The translations under genes and the position numbers were made by a program. From contig OX422189.1 of NCBI GenBank assembly GCA_949130485.1, forward strand, positions 7,845,620 to 7,909,619: 64,000 nucleotides of DNA. Reading direction: 5' to 3'. Below the pieces are notes generated by a model. The model saw only the letters and a list, made by a program, of their open reading frames with translations, did not search any database and was not told where the DNA came from. Shown in pieces: positions 53,691 to 64,000 of this stretch. Positions within the stretch are counted from its first letter, which is position 1, and the number at the start of each line of letters is the position of its first letter. This DNA is from Agelas oroides (lineage: Eukaryota > Porifera > Demospongiae > Agelasida > Agelasidae).

Positions 53691-53885
53691 CCTCAAAGTG
53701 TAATGTACTGTAGTCTCATGAAAGAGCGCCCATAGGCAGAGCACCTTACAAGTCTGCCAAAGAGGGGGGTGGACACTTTTTGGAGTATTTCCACATTTAA
53801 CCACGAATGTCATGTTTTATACAGTGTATCACTTAACAGCATCATGAGGACACATAAACACCTTGTATTCTAATGGAAGTCCCAT
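53690..53885. repeat. Direct repeat, copy 1 (partner 54235-54440)
   Basis: The ~195-bp block from AACTGTAAGTCCTCAAAGTG to ACATAAACACCTTGTATTCT is repeated almost exactly 545 bp downstream. It contains the left TIR of the element at 54261. Confidence 0.8.
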
Positions 53886-54260
53886 ACATTGCATACCAGT
53901 GGTGAACTTTAGAAAGGGCTAGCACTAGTTATTCTTGTAGCATGGTGGATGGTGGATCAAAGCAGCCGACAGTGCAATACATATACAGCAAACCAGCTGT
54001 CTGTACAGCAATACCAATGGACAGTTCTGTAAGGCTAATCCATGTTACAGTGCAAGCTGAAAGGAAGATTGGTCAGTGATGCGGCTATAAAAAGCGCTTA
54101 CTACACAGCAATGTTTTATGGTTCCCTACTTTGTAGCCCAGAGTGCTAAGCTATGCACCAAGAACTCACCTCTCCATTCCATTATCAGAGCAGTCAGTCA
54201 CGATACCACCAATGTTTCATGATCACACACAAGTGAACTGTAAGTCCTCAAAGTGTAATG

Positions 54261-55090
54261 TACCATAGTCTCATGAAAGAGCGCCCATAGGCAGAGCACC
54301 TTACAAGTCTGCCAAATAGGGGGGTGGACACTCTTTGGAGTATTTCCACATTTAACCACGAATGTCATGTTTTATACAGTGTGTGTTATACAGTGTATCA
54401 CTTAACAGCATCATGAGGACACATAAACACCTTGTATTCTAGTTGGTGATGTGGCACACCAAGATTGAGTCCCAATGTAAACCAGTCAGAAATGCTTGTC
54501 AGCTCATTGCAAAGGGTTGCAATATCTGATCCCTCCAGCTTCACTGCAATTGACAACAACTGCTATCATTATCAGTTTGCCAATTAAAAGTGCTTCTAAA
54601 TAATTGGTTTCCTTATGCTCAACTTTTAATGTTGGGTCAAAAAGAAACAGTCAGCTAATACATAGTCACACAAAAGAGTGCCCATCCCCTACGTTTGACC
54701 CAATTTTCTGTATTAGTGTCAAAGTTTACTTTGAGCACCATCCTGGAGTGAGCACTTCACATGCATACTCGTGGAGTTTGAGAAAAAACAGCCTCGAGCG
54801 CTATGGATATCTGGGGTAAGAAACTTCCTGCTATACTCCATTGAAGGTTACAAGCTTGATTTGTATAGCTAATGCAGTTTGCTCTGCAAGCTATATACAT
54901 ACACGAAGCTGCTGGCGTCTCTGTTGTACACTATTGTTTGTCAGATTCAGGGGCATGGAGTCGCTGTACACATGACATGGGAGGTCTTTCATGGTTAAAT
55001 GCAGAAACACTCCAAAGAGTACCTAACCCCTCTCTTTGGCAGACTTGTAAGGTGCTCCGCCCATGGGCGCTCTTTCATGAGACTATGGTA
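54261..55090. mobile_element. 830-bp TIR element carrying a Death-domain exon fragment
   Basis: The left end TACCATAGTCTCATGAAAGA and right end TCTTTCATGAGACTATGGTA are inverted. The arms are imperfect but extend about 105 bp (54261-54365 and 54985-55090), including GGTGCTC..GCAGACTTGTAAGG and ATTTAACCA. The interior has no transposase but contains exon-like Death-domain sequence at 54442-54543. The ends resemble those of 11986-12452. Confidence 0.65.
54442..54543 (-). pseudogene. Death-domain exon C, truncated
   Basis: Acceptor AATTGCAG at 54545/54544, phase 1 in, as in exons A and B. It encodes GSDIATLCNELTSISDWFTL and GLNLGVPHHQLE, then runs into non-homologous sequence that soon terminates. 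It aligns with the first third of exons A and B (DTATLCNELFSVSGWRRLGL). It is a fragment, inside the TIR element. Confidence 0.65.
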
Positions 55091-55094
55091 ACTG

Positions 55095-55425
55095 TACAGT
55101 AGACCCTCGCTTATCCGACTACAACGGGACCAGACCATGGCCAGATATGTGAATCATCATGCAAACAGGGTCTATATTGTATCATTATCAGCACTGCCGT
55201 TTCTTTTCCTGTCATGCTATCCATCGTTGGTGCAAACAATCGTCATATTTCGCCCGCTTCAGGCTTTGGACAGTTGAAATTCCGGCGTCCTCACATGGTT
55301 ACTTTTCACTTCAAACGATCTAGTATGGCTACTTTGCTTCATGCGCACGGTGGGTGTTAGCACAGAGATCGAGGCTGGATAATCCGAGCAGCCAGATATT
55401 TGGGGTTCGGATAAGCAAGGTTATA
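55095..55425. mobile_element. Tigger-like MITE remnant
   Basis: TACAGTAGACCCTCGCTTATCCG at the left has a matching inverted CGGATAAGCAAGG near 55408-55420. The outermost right end is mutated. It directly abuts the preceding TIR element. Confidence 0.5.
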
Positions 55426-55437
55426 GCTAGTATCAAC

Positions 55438-55761
55438 TATAGAGCGATTGCACGTGACGTCATTATGTTCGAGATTACGAAGGAAATCAGAAAACAGCCG
55501 CCATTTTGGTGCACAACGAAATAGGAGCTTCTATGGCGATCTTCACGAAATGAGTGATATACTTATAATGCTTCTAATATGTGTTGAATCGGACAAAATA
55601 CCATTGCTACATAAGTTAAAACAGCTATATAAACGCTTACCTGTGGGTGTTTTAATCGATATCGCATATACTGCTAATAACATACTGTACAAGTTGTGCA
55701 CCAAAATGGCGGTTCATTTCTAGTATACGGAATTGTGATCACGTGCTGAAAACGCTCTATA
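55438..55761. mobile_element. 324-bp MITE with TATAGAGCG ends
   Basis: TATAGAGCGATTGCACGTGA and the inverse TCACGTGCTGAAAACGCTCTATA bound it. Inner arms CGCCATTTTGGTGCACAA and TTGTGCACCAAAATGGCG are exact inverses. The plus-strand open frame inside (55448-55723) spans the arms and is probably fortuitous. Confidence 0.75.
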
Positions 55762-56470
55762 CACCCGTTAGCTACATACATATGGTCAATGTCGTATATC
55801 ATGTTCAGAATCAGTCCCTCTAGGTTTCGGAAAAGACATTCTTGCCCTCGGGATGCTCAAACATAGGGTGGATCATGTAGTTAGGCCCTGCCCATCGCTT
55901 GTCACGGTGCACAAGCAGTAAAGCCGGGCAGGGTCTGGGAACTGGGTAGATAATCATGCGTTCTTGCATGGTTTATGTGAATGCATGATCATTTAACTGT
56001 CACATAGTCTGCTGCATCAAATAATCTAAGAGCTGGATATGTGGATATGTAGTTCATAGTCCCTTGCACCCTGCACAAATTTGTAATCACCTTTTTATTG
56101 ATCACCTCCACACACATCTGGTGACCAAGCATGATACTATCTACTGTCACATGATGAGCATCTTACACCAGCTTGGATAACGGTGGCCTCACAAATCCAG
56201 GGCCTCTGGCTTGTTCAATGGCTTGTCTATATTTATTGATGGCAGTAACCAGAATCACCAAGGAGGGGGCATATCCCTTTGTAGTGGCCTGGCGGCACTT
56301 TCATGTGGCCGGGTGGAACTTTGAGGAAATGAAGAAGTCTTACAACACTAAAAAAATACTAGAAAGATTTTCCAGCTCGTTGAATGTGATGCTAGGCTAT
56401 TCGTGTGTGTAAAGCTTGCTAGAGTGGCCTTGAATGTTTGTGAGTGTGCTAGAGAGGAAGAGGGCCATCC
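55762..56470. other. No gene recognised
   Basis: A palindromic segment at 55885-55950 (GGCCCTGCCCATCGCTTG .. GCCGGGCAGGGTCTGGGAAC) is a decayed TAGCCTC-family MITE. The open frame at 56173-56412 has no recognised domain. Confidence 0.4.
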
Positions 56471-56479
56471 TGGAAGATG

Positions 56480-57255
56480 GGCAGCATTATACAGTTGTCT
56501 GGCAAAGGTACTGTAGAAAGGTGACTTTTCCGGCTTGTAGGCCCCGCCCATTTTTGTGCTAGTGGGAATGTGTGTAACTTGGCTCCATTTTAGGGGCAAT
56601 GACAGAGAGTAGGTTGTGGACTCCCTGGCCTGGAGGTGAGCGGCCTAAGAAAAAAAGCAAACGTAGTTTGTAGGGGGTGAGTTGACGTTTCTGAAACTGG
56701 GCTCAGTTTTGGCTGGTTTCAGTGGAAGTGTGTTGATTTCACTTAAAAGTCAACATAGCCAAATTGCTGTTTTTTTAAAGTCAAATGTGAGTTTTGGCCT
56801 GTCCAGTCTACACGCAGACCTAAAAACCATCTGTGTAAATGCGTGATGTCATCAAAGTGGGTATGAATAAGTAATGAGTTCAACGCATGGTCAACTTCCA
56901 AGTGCTGTATCTCCCTGTTAGCAAGCTTTATCGAGAAGATACTTGCACAACATGTTGGGAGATCTGTCTGTCTATTGTAAGTTTATAGCACTGCTATATA
57001 TTTCTGCTGGTTGCTCTCCGGGCCATTTACTATAACTTACAAAATTAAGGTATGATTTTCATAGCTATTATACTCTCCGAGATATGAGTGCTTTTGCGAG
57101 TGCCCTCGGGATCGCTTTCAGCTGAGTGATTTTCAATTGTTGATACAAATATGGGCAAACGTCAAAGAACTCTGTAAATTTCTGGATACATCCTTTTCAA
57201 CTTTGACTACATACTATTCGTATAACTCAGTGTCTTCAAGTGTTTGTAATAAATT
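56480..57255 (-). repeat. Degenerate segmental duplication, copy 2 (partner 46370-47345)
   Basis: It carries the acceptor CTTTCTACAG and the first codons TFARQLY of the integrase-type terminal exon, after which homology to the exon ends. The non-coding blocks run parallel to copy 1. Confidence 0.65.
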
Positions 57256-57396
57256 TGAAGGGCAAATTTCCCACATAACCTTCACTAAGCTATGCTTGGG
57301 TCTGGCCATAGATAGTAGAGTAGAAAGATATGGATTGGAAATGCAATGATTTCTTGTTCCATTTACGTTATGCATTACATCATTTTAGAATAATTC

Positions 57397-57916
57397 CAGG
57401 GCCGTAGCCACCGGTCCGGTTAGTCCGGTTTCAACCGGACCACTTACGTGGAATTCGCTTTTTTCCCTCACCGTGGCTTGCTTGGCGTCGCCAAATAGGG
57501 CCAATGCTCGGCAAACGCCCATGGCACGCACACAGCGTGGTGACATGTTGCAACTAATATGAGATGGCTGCGAACAGTGCGAAAGACCGAGTCTTCCAAC
57601 AATTCAGTTCCGTTCTTCCAACCGAACGATCTGCGAAGGGTGTGGCTTGGGAGATTAGCGAACGATCGGAAAGCCGAAACCATGCAGTGCTATATGGCGC
57701 AACGGGAAGAAAGGGTAGATGTTCATGCATGTAAAATTCTGTCGTCTGGCCTCCGATAAGCATCGTTTTGGCCCAAAAATGGTCTCAGAAGCAACATCAT
57801 AGACTCTAAATTCCCAAAATTTTCTGGAGGGGCATGCCCCCAGACCCCCCTAGCTCTTGCGTGCTTACGCACGCACCACTAACCTGACCACTCCAAATTT
57901 CATGGCTACGGCCCTG
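57397..57916. mobile_element. hAT-like MITE (CAGGGCCGTAGCCA ends)
   Basis: CAGGGCCGTAGCCACCGG and the inverse CATGGCTACGGCCCTG bound 520 bp. It has TCCGGTTAGTCCGGTTTC near the left end and GGGGCATGCCCCCAGACCCC near the right, shared with the element at 17384. The expected 8-bp target duplication is not exact. Confidence 0.6.
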
Positions 57917-58149
57917 GAATAGATGAGGGAGGCTGCCAGAATCGACGAAAATTGCTTGTACCCAGGAGGTCTCACAAGACTTCAATAAAGCTTGCGTAGT
58001 AACAGATCTGGATCAAATTCAACCACACCTTTACCTGTTAAGCCTTTCAGAGTGGCTTGTCGGCATTCAAAAGCTACTACCAAAAGCTACTGTTCCGTGC
58101 CCTACTAGATCCACGTTGCAAAACATGCCGTGAGCCCAGTACATTATAT

Positions 58150-58345
58150 CTCTGATATGAAACCTTGAGAAGCTACTGTTACTGACCTCTAGTCCCACAA
58201 ACACTTGTACCGCGTACTATCTACAAACCTGTACCTCTCCCATCTTTCACTACAGTATGTCAAATGTCATGTTGCAATGCATCTCTGAAATGAAACTTTG
58301 AGAAGCTTCTGCTAGTGACTTGTAGTCCCACAAAAGCTTGTTTTG
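58150..58345. repeat. Short direct repeat
   Basis: GAAACCTTGAGAAGCTACTG..CTAGTCCCACAAACACTTGT recurs as GAAACTTTGAGAAGCTTCTG..GTAGTCCCACAAAAGCTTGT about 130 bp later. Confidence 0.6.
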
Positions 58346-58429
58346 GCATTTTACATGTAAAAGACTGGCTTTCTCCTAGCCTCGTTCCCAGGCCCGCGCC
58401 CAGCTTCCCATCGCTTGCAGTACGGTGAA

Positions 58430-61030
58430 TCTCGTTATGTACAGACTTGCTCATGAGAAAAAAATTACGGGTTTACCCCAAATTTAGATTTTAACCCTCT
58501 CTTTACGAGGTTTAACTTCACTGCATACAAGCATGCATTCAGAGAGAATACAGCACGTAAAGGGAAAAGAGAACAAGTAAGCATGGTATCAGTATGGCTA
58601 GTCAGTATTGAATATCAGAGAAGGGATGCATTTCTGGCAGCTGTGTAGGGGAAACAGACTAACATCTCAGAGCAGCCTCACGGCCTATTAATCAAGGTGA
58701 TCAGTATGGAGGCCTAAGTTTTGTGTACTCTGTGCAGCAAAAAATCTTGAATTGTAGTTTCTATTTCTATCTATGACTGATCAACACTAGTGTGCTTGGT
58801 GCATAATTAGCAAACCTGCTGTGCACTGCTGCAGTCTGCATTTGTGCACTACGTTGCTGTACACTGCAATCTAACTATGCACCAAAGATCAAACTTTGTT
58901 GAAATTGTTGATGATGTGTGTTGAAATCAGGTTTTAGCTATTTTATGTCTGTTCAATGTGTTCATGTTCCTACGCTAGAGGCAAAAATGTATTCTCGGAC
59001 TGATATATTTTCGGACCTCAGACTTCAAAGGTCTAAGCACGGTAGCAACTGTGCCAGATCATCAGAGCAACAAGACATGCTGGGGCTGGGATAGTTTTCG
59101 ATACCCGAAAATATTGTAGTACGCGGGGATAGAAAATCATGTCCAAAAATACAATGCATAACTTCTTTGCCGCCTCCTCCGAAAAAGAAAGACTCAAATA
59201 CTTGCCCTTCCATTGGCCTTGCCTATGATCCCATACCATGCTGCAGCAGTTGCCAAATTTGGCTAGTGATGCGATATAATACATGATTATCAGGCTTGTC
59301 CGCTTGTAAAATCCTTTTTCCGAGGACAGGTGCTTGAACAGATGTAGTACTAAATCCCGGGTAGAAGACTGTTTGGAGTTGAATTTCAAGTATGTTGATT
59401 ATCAAACATTAGCCCACCTACAGTTCTCATGTCTGGTGGACCTCTGCGCGTGCAACAAGAGTTTCTTAAGTGTCTGAGCATCAATTAGTTCCTCTATCTG
59501 TAAATTTGATGAATATTTGTGTAATCCATGCATGTGACAAATTTCTAGCAGCAGTAGCAGAAATTATGAAATTGTGCATGCTTTAGAGCTTCAAATTGAA
59601 CCCTCACTATGCATGCACATAAAAATTAGCATACCTTCTGCATTGTCTTAATATGCTTAAAATCCTTACCCAGTTTGATTGCACTGTTAATGCTGTGTTC
59701 TCATTTTACATATCAAGCAAAATTCTCATTTCTATACTGTCGCACTTGCGTACAAAACCAGTCTCATACTGCAAGCTCAGGGCATGAGGAGCCTGGGTAG
59801 GAGACTATGATACACTTCCCCAATTTATTTCCAGTGTAAAGACTACATGTACAAATGTACTGGTATTTGCTTTGACCTTGCACAAGCTGTGCATATGAAT
59901 ATAATTATGTGGTAAAGTTCTTTACAGGCTACGTAACTGGGAGTGTAACCACATGATTATATTCATGTCACAGCTTTTTGGTTTGTATTTTGCAGTGAAT
60001 ACAGACATCCTTCTCAGAGACTACATATTAGTTCTCCCCTAGCACCCCTTTCAGAGCACTAGAGGACTCAGGACACACTGCGCACTGATGAACCTTCCCC
60101 TAGCATCCCTCTCTTTGAGCACTGGAAAAGACTGCATAATCAAAGAGAGGCTGGGTATACATTTACACCTTTACTTCAAGTAGTGTTAGGCATCCCATCC
60201 ATAATCCTGTACTATCATCTCCAAGCTGGATAAAGCTTGCATTTGACTGATATTCATGTTGACTTGATGTCATAGACTAAGTACATGTACTTGATAAAAA
60301 ATTCAACTTGATGAAGTAACATACATATGTTTAGCATACAAGTATTGTCAGTAATGATGTTCGATAAATGCAGGATTGTATTTTCAGTAACCAATTTGCC
60401 TTACATGCCCAGAGCTTGTAGTGTGTGGCTACACTACCCCCTATATGCACTCCCTCAAACTACCTTCCTGGCACTTATGAGGTAGTGTTCAACTTGCTCC
60501 TTTAATTGGATTATTTGTATGTTCTATCATCGAACATAGCAGCTAGCGTGCACATGTGCAAACGTCTGCATGTGCACATGCTGCCATGTAGAGTCAACTC
60601 TTATTTTGTCCACTCCGTCATGAATATCAAACGCACACCACAGCAGGTTTGCTAATTATGCACCGAACACAAGAGTGTTGAAGGATCATGGAAAGAAATA
60701 GAAAATATAATTCAAACTTTTTTGCTGCCCATGACAACACAAAACTTAGGCCTCCATATTGTCGGATCATCAATTTGAAATGTCAGTCTGTTTGCCCCTA
60801 GCTACACAGCTGCCAGAAATGCATCCCTTCTCTGATATTCAATACTGACTAGTTTTAATACTATACTGATACCATGCTTACTTGTTCTCTTCTCCCATGA
60901 CGTGCTCTCTGAATGCATGCTTGTATGCAGAAATTCGGTGAAGTTAAATCTCGTAGGGAGAGGGTTAAAATCTAAATTTGGGGTAAACCCGTAATTTTTT
61001 TCTCATGAGCAAGTCTGTACATAACGAGAT
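58430..61030. mobile_element. 2.6-kb composite with inverted R2 repeats at both ends
   Basis: The R2 copy 58430-58830 (plus) and copy 60465-61025 (minus) face each other. The outermost GAATCTCGTTATGTACAGAC and its inverse GTCTGTACATAACGAGATTC form the ends. The middle (58830-60465) has minus-strand frames at 59025-59389 with no recognised domain. The right end lies ~210 bp upstream of the transposase-derived gene start. Whether the whole is one mobile unit is inference. Confidence 0.5.
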
Positions 61031-61109
61031 TCCAGTACGGTTAGCGAATTTCTATCTGACGCACACTTTTCGGGCCATCCCCTATATTTCCCGGAACGGA
61101 ACGGACCGG

Positions 61110-61239
61110 AACTCTACCCTAAATCACGGAACGGACCAAAGGTCAAAAGGTTATAATAACGCATGCGCAAGCTCATGCGCAAGTACAGAAGAGTTTAACA
61201 TTTCGCGGGATTTTTGCGCCAGCCACGTGGAAACAAACT
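61110..61239 (+). promoter_or_regulatory. Putative promoter of the MULE-like gene
   Basis: The 130 bases before the ATG contain two NRF1-like words (ACGCATGCGCAAGC and CTCATGCGCAAG), an E2F-like TTCGCGGGA and TTTTTGCGCC, and a CACGTGG box. There is no clear TATA box. CpG density is higher than in the surrounding repeat sequence. Motif recognition is by eye. Confidence 0.4.
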
Positions 61240-63953
61240 ATGAGTGTAGTAGCGAAGGTTTCAGCGTCTCCACTTGCAGTATCTACTGTAGTTGAGCTTC
61301 TGAAGAACCCCCCAAAAGAAGCGATCTCCAGTCTTCCACCAGTCAAACCAAAAGCTGGAGAAGTTTACCTCTTCTCTCCAGGGGGGAATGTGTTAAAAAA
61401 AGGTATGTACTATCTTGATATGATAGACGGTGCATTATTTGAAATCCTCAAGTGAATGTTAGGTGAAATTTTTTGAAGGGTACTGTAGTTCTACCACCCA
61501 GGCCATTTGAAACCAAATATATATTGTTACTATATTTTACAGATGACTGGAAGAGTGACCAATACCGTTGGGTTAACCAAGGGGTGAGGAAACTACCAAA
61601 GAAATCCCCCAAAGTCAAAAAGACTTACTTTCAGGTAGATACTCCCAAAGGAGCATCATCTGAATTTTGCCGACATGCATATGAACTTGTGCCCTACAAT
61701 AACTTCGTCCTGATTCACTATCTGGGAGATGAGAATGCAGCAACTGACTTTCCCCATGGAAATAGAAAACATGATAGCCGGAAACATGTTCGAACATGTC
61801 CATCTCTATTGAGTGACTTGAAGGCTCAGTGCCAAAGTGCCACAACATCCAAAGTGTACAAATTGTCCATCCCAAAGCTCCCACCTACTCCACACATTCC
61901 GGATCTACAGCCACATGATTCCAAGCAGGTAGAAAATATCCGAACCAAAATTCTGCAAGAGCAAAGAATCTCTCATGACACCCTGTACAACTTACATGAA
62001 CTAGCCATTGACATGCCAGATTTCATCCACCAGATCAAAACATTCCCAGATCTTGTCTGTGTCTGTGGTCAGAAAGCTATGCTCCAAGAACTTGATCGTG
62101 TGCTCCTCGTCAAGTCACCATCTCCTCAGTTGCTGTCTTACGACACTACATTTCAACTTGGTGATTTTTATGTTTCTGTACTGTCCTTTCGCCACACTCT
62201 ATTCAAGGAAGCACCAGTAATACCTGCAGCATTCTTAATCCATGAGCGCAAATTTCAACCTCACCATGAAGAATTTCTTGCAACATGCACAAAGCTAGCT
62301 CACTCCTTGCGAAAATGTAGCTACCCAGTAATAACGGATGAGGAGAGGGGAATTGTTAACGCAATCACCTCAAATCTACCTGCAGCAATTCGCCTACGAT
62401 GCTGGAATCATATCTTCCAAGATGTCACAAGATGGCTTCGCAGTCATGGTGCCAAATCAGAGGAAATCTCCATCTACCTCACAGATGTACGTGACCTGTT
62501 TCACCAAGCTTCAGAGGTGGAGTACAGAGAAATGCTAAAAAAGATCAGACAAAAATGGAGTGCACCATTTCATGAGTACTACACCAATGAAATAGCACCA
62601 GACATCACCTCAATAGCAAGGTGGGTAATTGAGCCCTACGGGGTTTATGACCCATATAGTGGTATTACCAACAACCAGGCAGAGGGCCTAAATTTTGTGT
62701 TGAAGCAGCTCCAAGAATGGAGAGAGGCTCCAATAGATTGCATGGCCTTGGCTCTCCACCACCTTCAATCCTACTATTTGGTGGAAATTGCCAGAGGACA
62801 ACATGGCATGGGAAATTACCATCTGCACTCACAGTACCTACAGCTTAGAGAGTTGACTCCCATTCCAACCTCATCCTTCAGTCCTGATGAAATTGTCAGC
62901 AGAATCAGGGGGAAGTTAGCTCATTCAACTGAACAAGAACAAACCCCCAAAGTACATCTGTCTACTTCTAAGCATGATCCAGGAACACAATTCAGCCAAG
63001 TGGAACGAGCAAGGCTAATTGTCGAGCAAAACCGAATTAATCTTGACACAAAACTCCACACGTTTACAGTTTTGGGCTCAGAGCAACCACATGTGGTGAC
63101 ACTATTTCCTAAAGAGACATGCTCTTGCCCATCAACAACAACTTGCTACCACATACTTGCGGCAAAGATGTCTCTTGGGGTAGATCAGAAGCAACAGACT
63201 CAGCATCGAGTGAACCTCACACAACTTCGGAGAAATGCCCGTAGCAGGAGAGAGAAGAAGTCAGGGCGTAAGCATCCACGGCCAGGTGACTGTGATGTTG
63301 TTCCAGCACCAGATTCGTCTGCAGTCATGGACACCTCTCCCACAAATACACCAGTGAAAACAGGTAACTACAGGTGATACATACAAGAGACATGTACCCA
63401 TTTTACATAGATATTGCACACTATCCTTATCACCTGCCAATGCACAATGTAGAATGACCCAGTGCATAGCCGTAGATTATATTTGCACTTCTATAAACAC
63501 ATGCTGCATACTTCGGAAGTGAGTATGGTTACTGTGGCTCAAAAGCCACAGTTCATCGTTTCAAATATCATTAAAAAGTTCCACTCCATTGTAATGGGTG
63601 CTAAATAATGTAAAAGCAAGCTGATTGATATCAGTTTACCATACATCAAAAGTTGTGCTACCAGATTTTTATAATCATACTCCAGATGATCCTGAGGTCC
63701 TCTCTGATGCTGGAGAAGCTCTGAACATAATGTGGGAGCTGTTAACTCAGAGTGACAATAATCCAGGTGAAAATCAGCCAGCCTGTGCTCCATCTGATCC
63801 AGGCCTGCAAGGTGGGAGATTCTCCCTAAGGCATTTGCAACGTAAGAAGTTAGTATGCATCTATTTGTTCTGATACAGACTCTGAAGACGAAGATATACC
63901 ACCTTTGCCACCACCCATGCCCAGTTTGTCTGAACTGTCAAATATTCAAAAAG
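61240..63953 (+). CDS. MULE-type transposase-derived gene with SWIM zinc finger, multi-exon (3' partial)
   Basis: Exons agree in phase 1 throughout: 61240-61402 (ATG, MSVVAKVSASPLAVSTVVEL), 61543-63363, 63686-63766 and 63879-63953, then donor GTCAGG near the window end. The large exon has a Mutator-like DDE core: Asp in LSYDTTFQLGDF (62142-62144), Asp in VITDEERG (62337-62339) and Glu in NNQAEGLNF (62682-62684). A SWIM finger follows (CSCPSTTTCYHIL, from 63120) and then a basic tail. The later exons are acidic and proline-rich (SEDEDIPPLPPPMPSLSEL). The uninterrupted long frame, conserved catalytic residues and spliced structure suggest either an active, intron-containing transposon or a domesticated gene. 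No flanking TIRs were identified. Confidence 0.75.
61543..63363 (+). CDS. Main exon: MULE DDE core and SWIM finger
   Basis: Acceptor TATTTTACAG, donor ACAG|GTAACT; 606 codons open without defects, in contrast to the frameshifted HECT and Kelch exons. The N-terminal part (SDQYRWVNQGVRKLPKKSPK, EFCRHAYELVPYNNFVLIHY) resembles a DNA-binding region preceding MULE cores. The DDE triad is present with the Cys/His residues usual between D2 and E (LRCWNHIFQDV). The SWIM domain CxC..CxH lies about 440 bases after the E. Strong recognition of class; exact family unassigned. Confidence 0.8.
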
Positions 63954-64000
63954 GTCAGGCAAGCAGATTAGAATTTAATTGGCTGCTAGTGATATAGACG

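Noticed and set aside
59025..59405. Minus-strand frames between the R2 repeats as a transposase
   Set aside because: Three overlapping frames with no catalytic motif; the proteins are short and unrecognised.

Overview
The window looks like part of an animal nuclear genome, most likely a sponge (demosponge). The genes are interrupted by many introns with GT..AG boundaries. The intergenic space is crowded with short inverted-repeat transposons and tRNA-derived SINEs. The gene content is also typical of sponges: Death domains, a ZU5 module, Kelch repeats, a HECT-like ligase and a Mutator-like transposase gene. The species call rests on this gene content and architecture only. Splice junctions were placed by eye from consensus sites plus reading-frame (phase) agreement.

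Layout. (1) 0.9-8.4 kb: two ~1.6 kb copies of one repeat flank a minus-strand ZU5/UPA-like/Death gene (exons 5635 to 2609) that carries an in-frame TGA. (2) 8.45-11.54 kb: a TTAA-flanked transposon with 13-bp terminal inverted repeats, holding a degenerate tandem zinc-ribbon ORF that is itself split by a 255-bp palindromic insertion. (3) 13.1-22.4 kb: a minus-strand gene whose exons agree in phase as 2A-like hydrophobic leader - Death domain - short linker - Kelch repeats - helical domain - acidic tail. Its introns hold hAT, SINE and retrotransposon debris. (4) 22.6-33.4 kb: repeats, with one orphan plus-strand terminal exon resembling a biotin-carboxylase C-terminus. (5) 33.4-42.5 kb: a minus-strand gene joining UPA-like exons to a complete TKL-like kinase domain. 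(6) 42.8-46.0 kb: a plus-strand HECT-like ubiquitin ligase gene, divergent from gene 5 across a satellite-like spacer, with three +1 frameshifts. (7) 46.2-54.5 kb: a terminal exon of an integrase-associated type, then a minus-strand array of duplicated Death-domain exons and tiny linker exons. (8) 54.3-61.0 kb: several TIR elements and a 2.6 kb region with inverted ends. (9) 61.24 kb to the window end: a multi-exon plus-strand gene with a MULE-type DDE transposase core and SWIM finger, running off the edge.

The host genes share a theme: Death-fold adaptors, a kinase and a ubiquitin ligase, as expected of an innate-immune or cell-death signalling repertoire that expands by exon duplication. 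The strongest candidate for something new is the 2A-like leader spliced in phase to a Death-Kelch protein. Four one-base excesses, each restoring phase when one base is skipped, recur in the Kelch and HECT exons; they may be sequence errors, gene decay or recoding.
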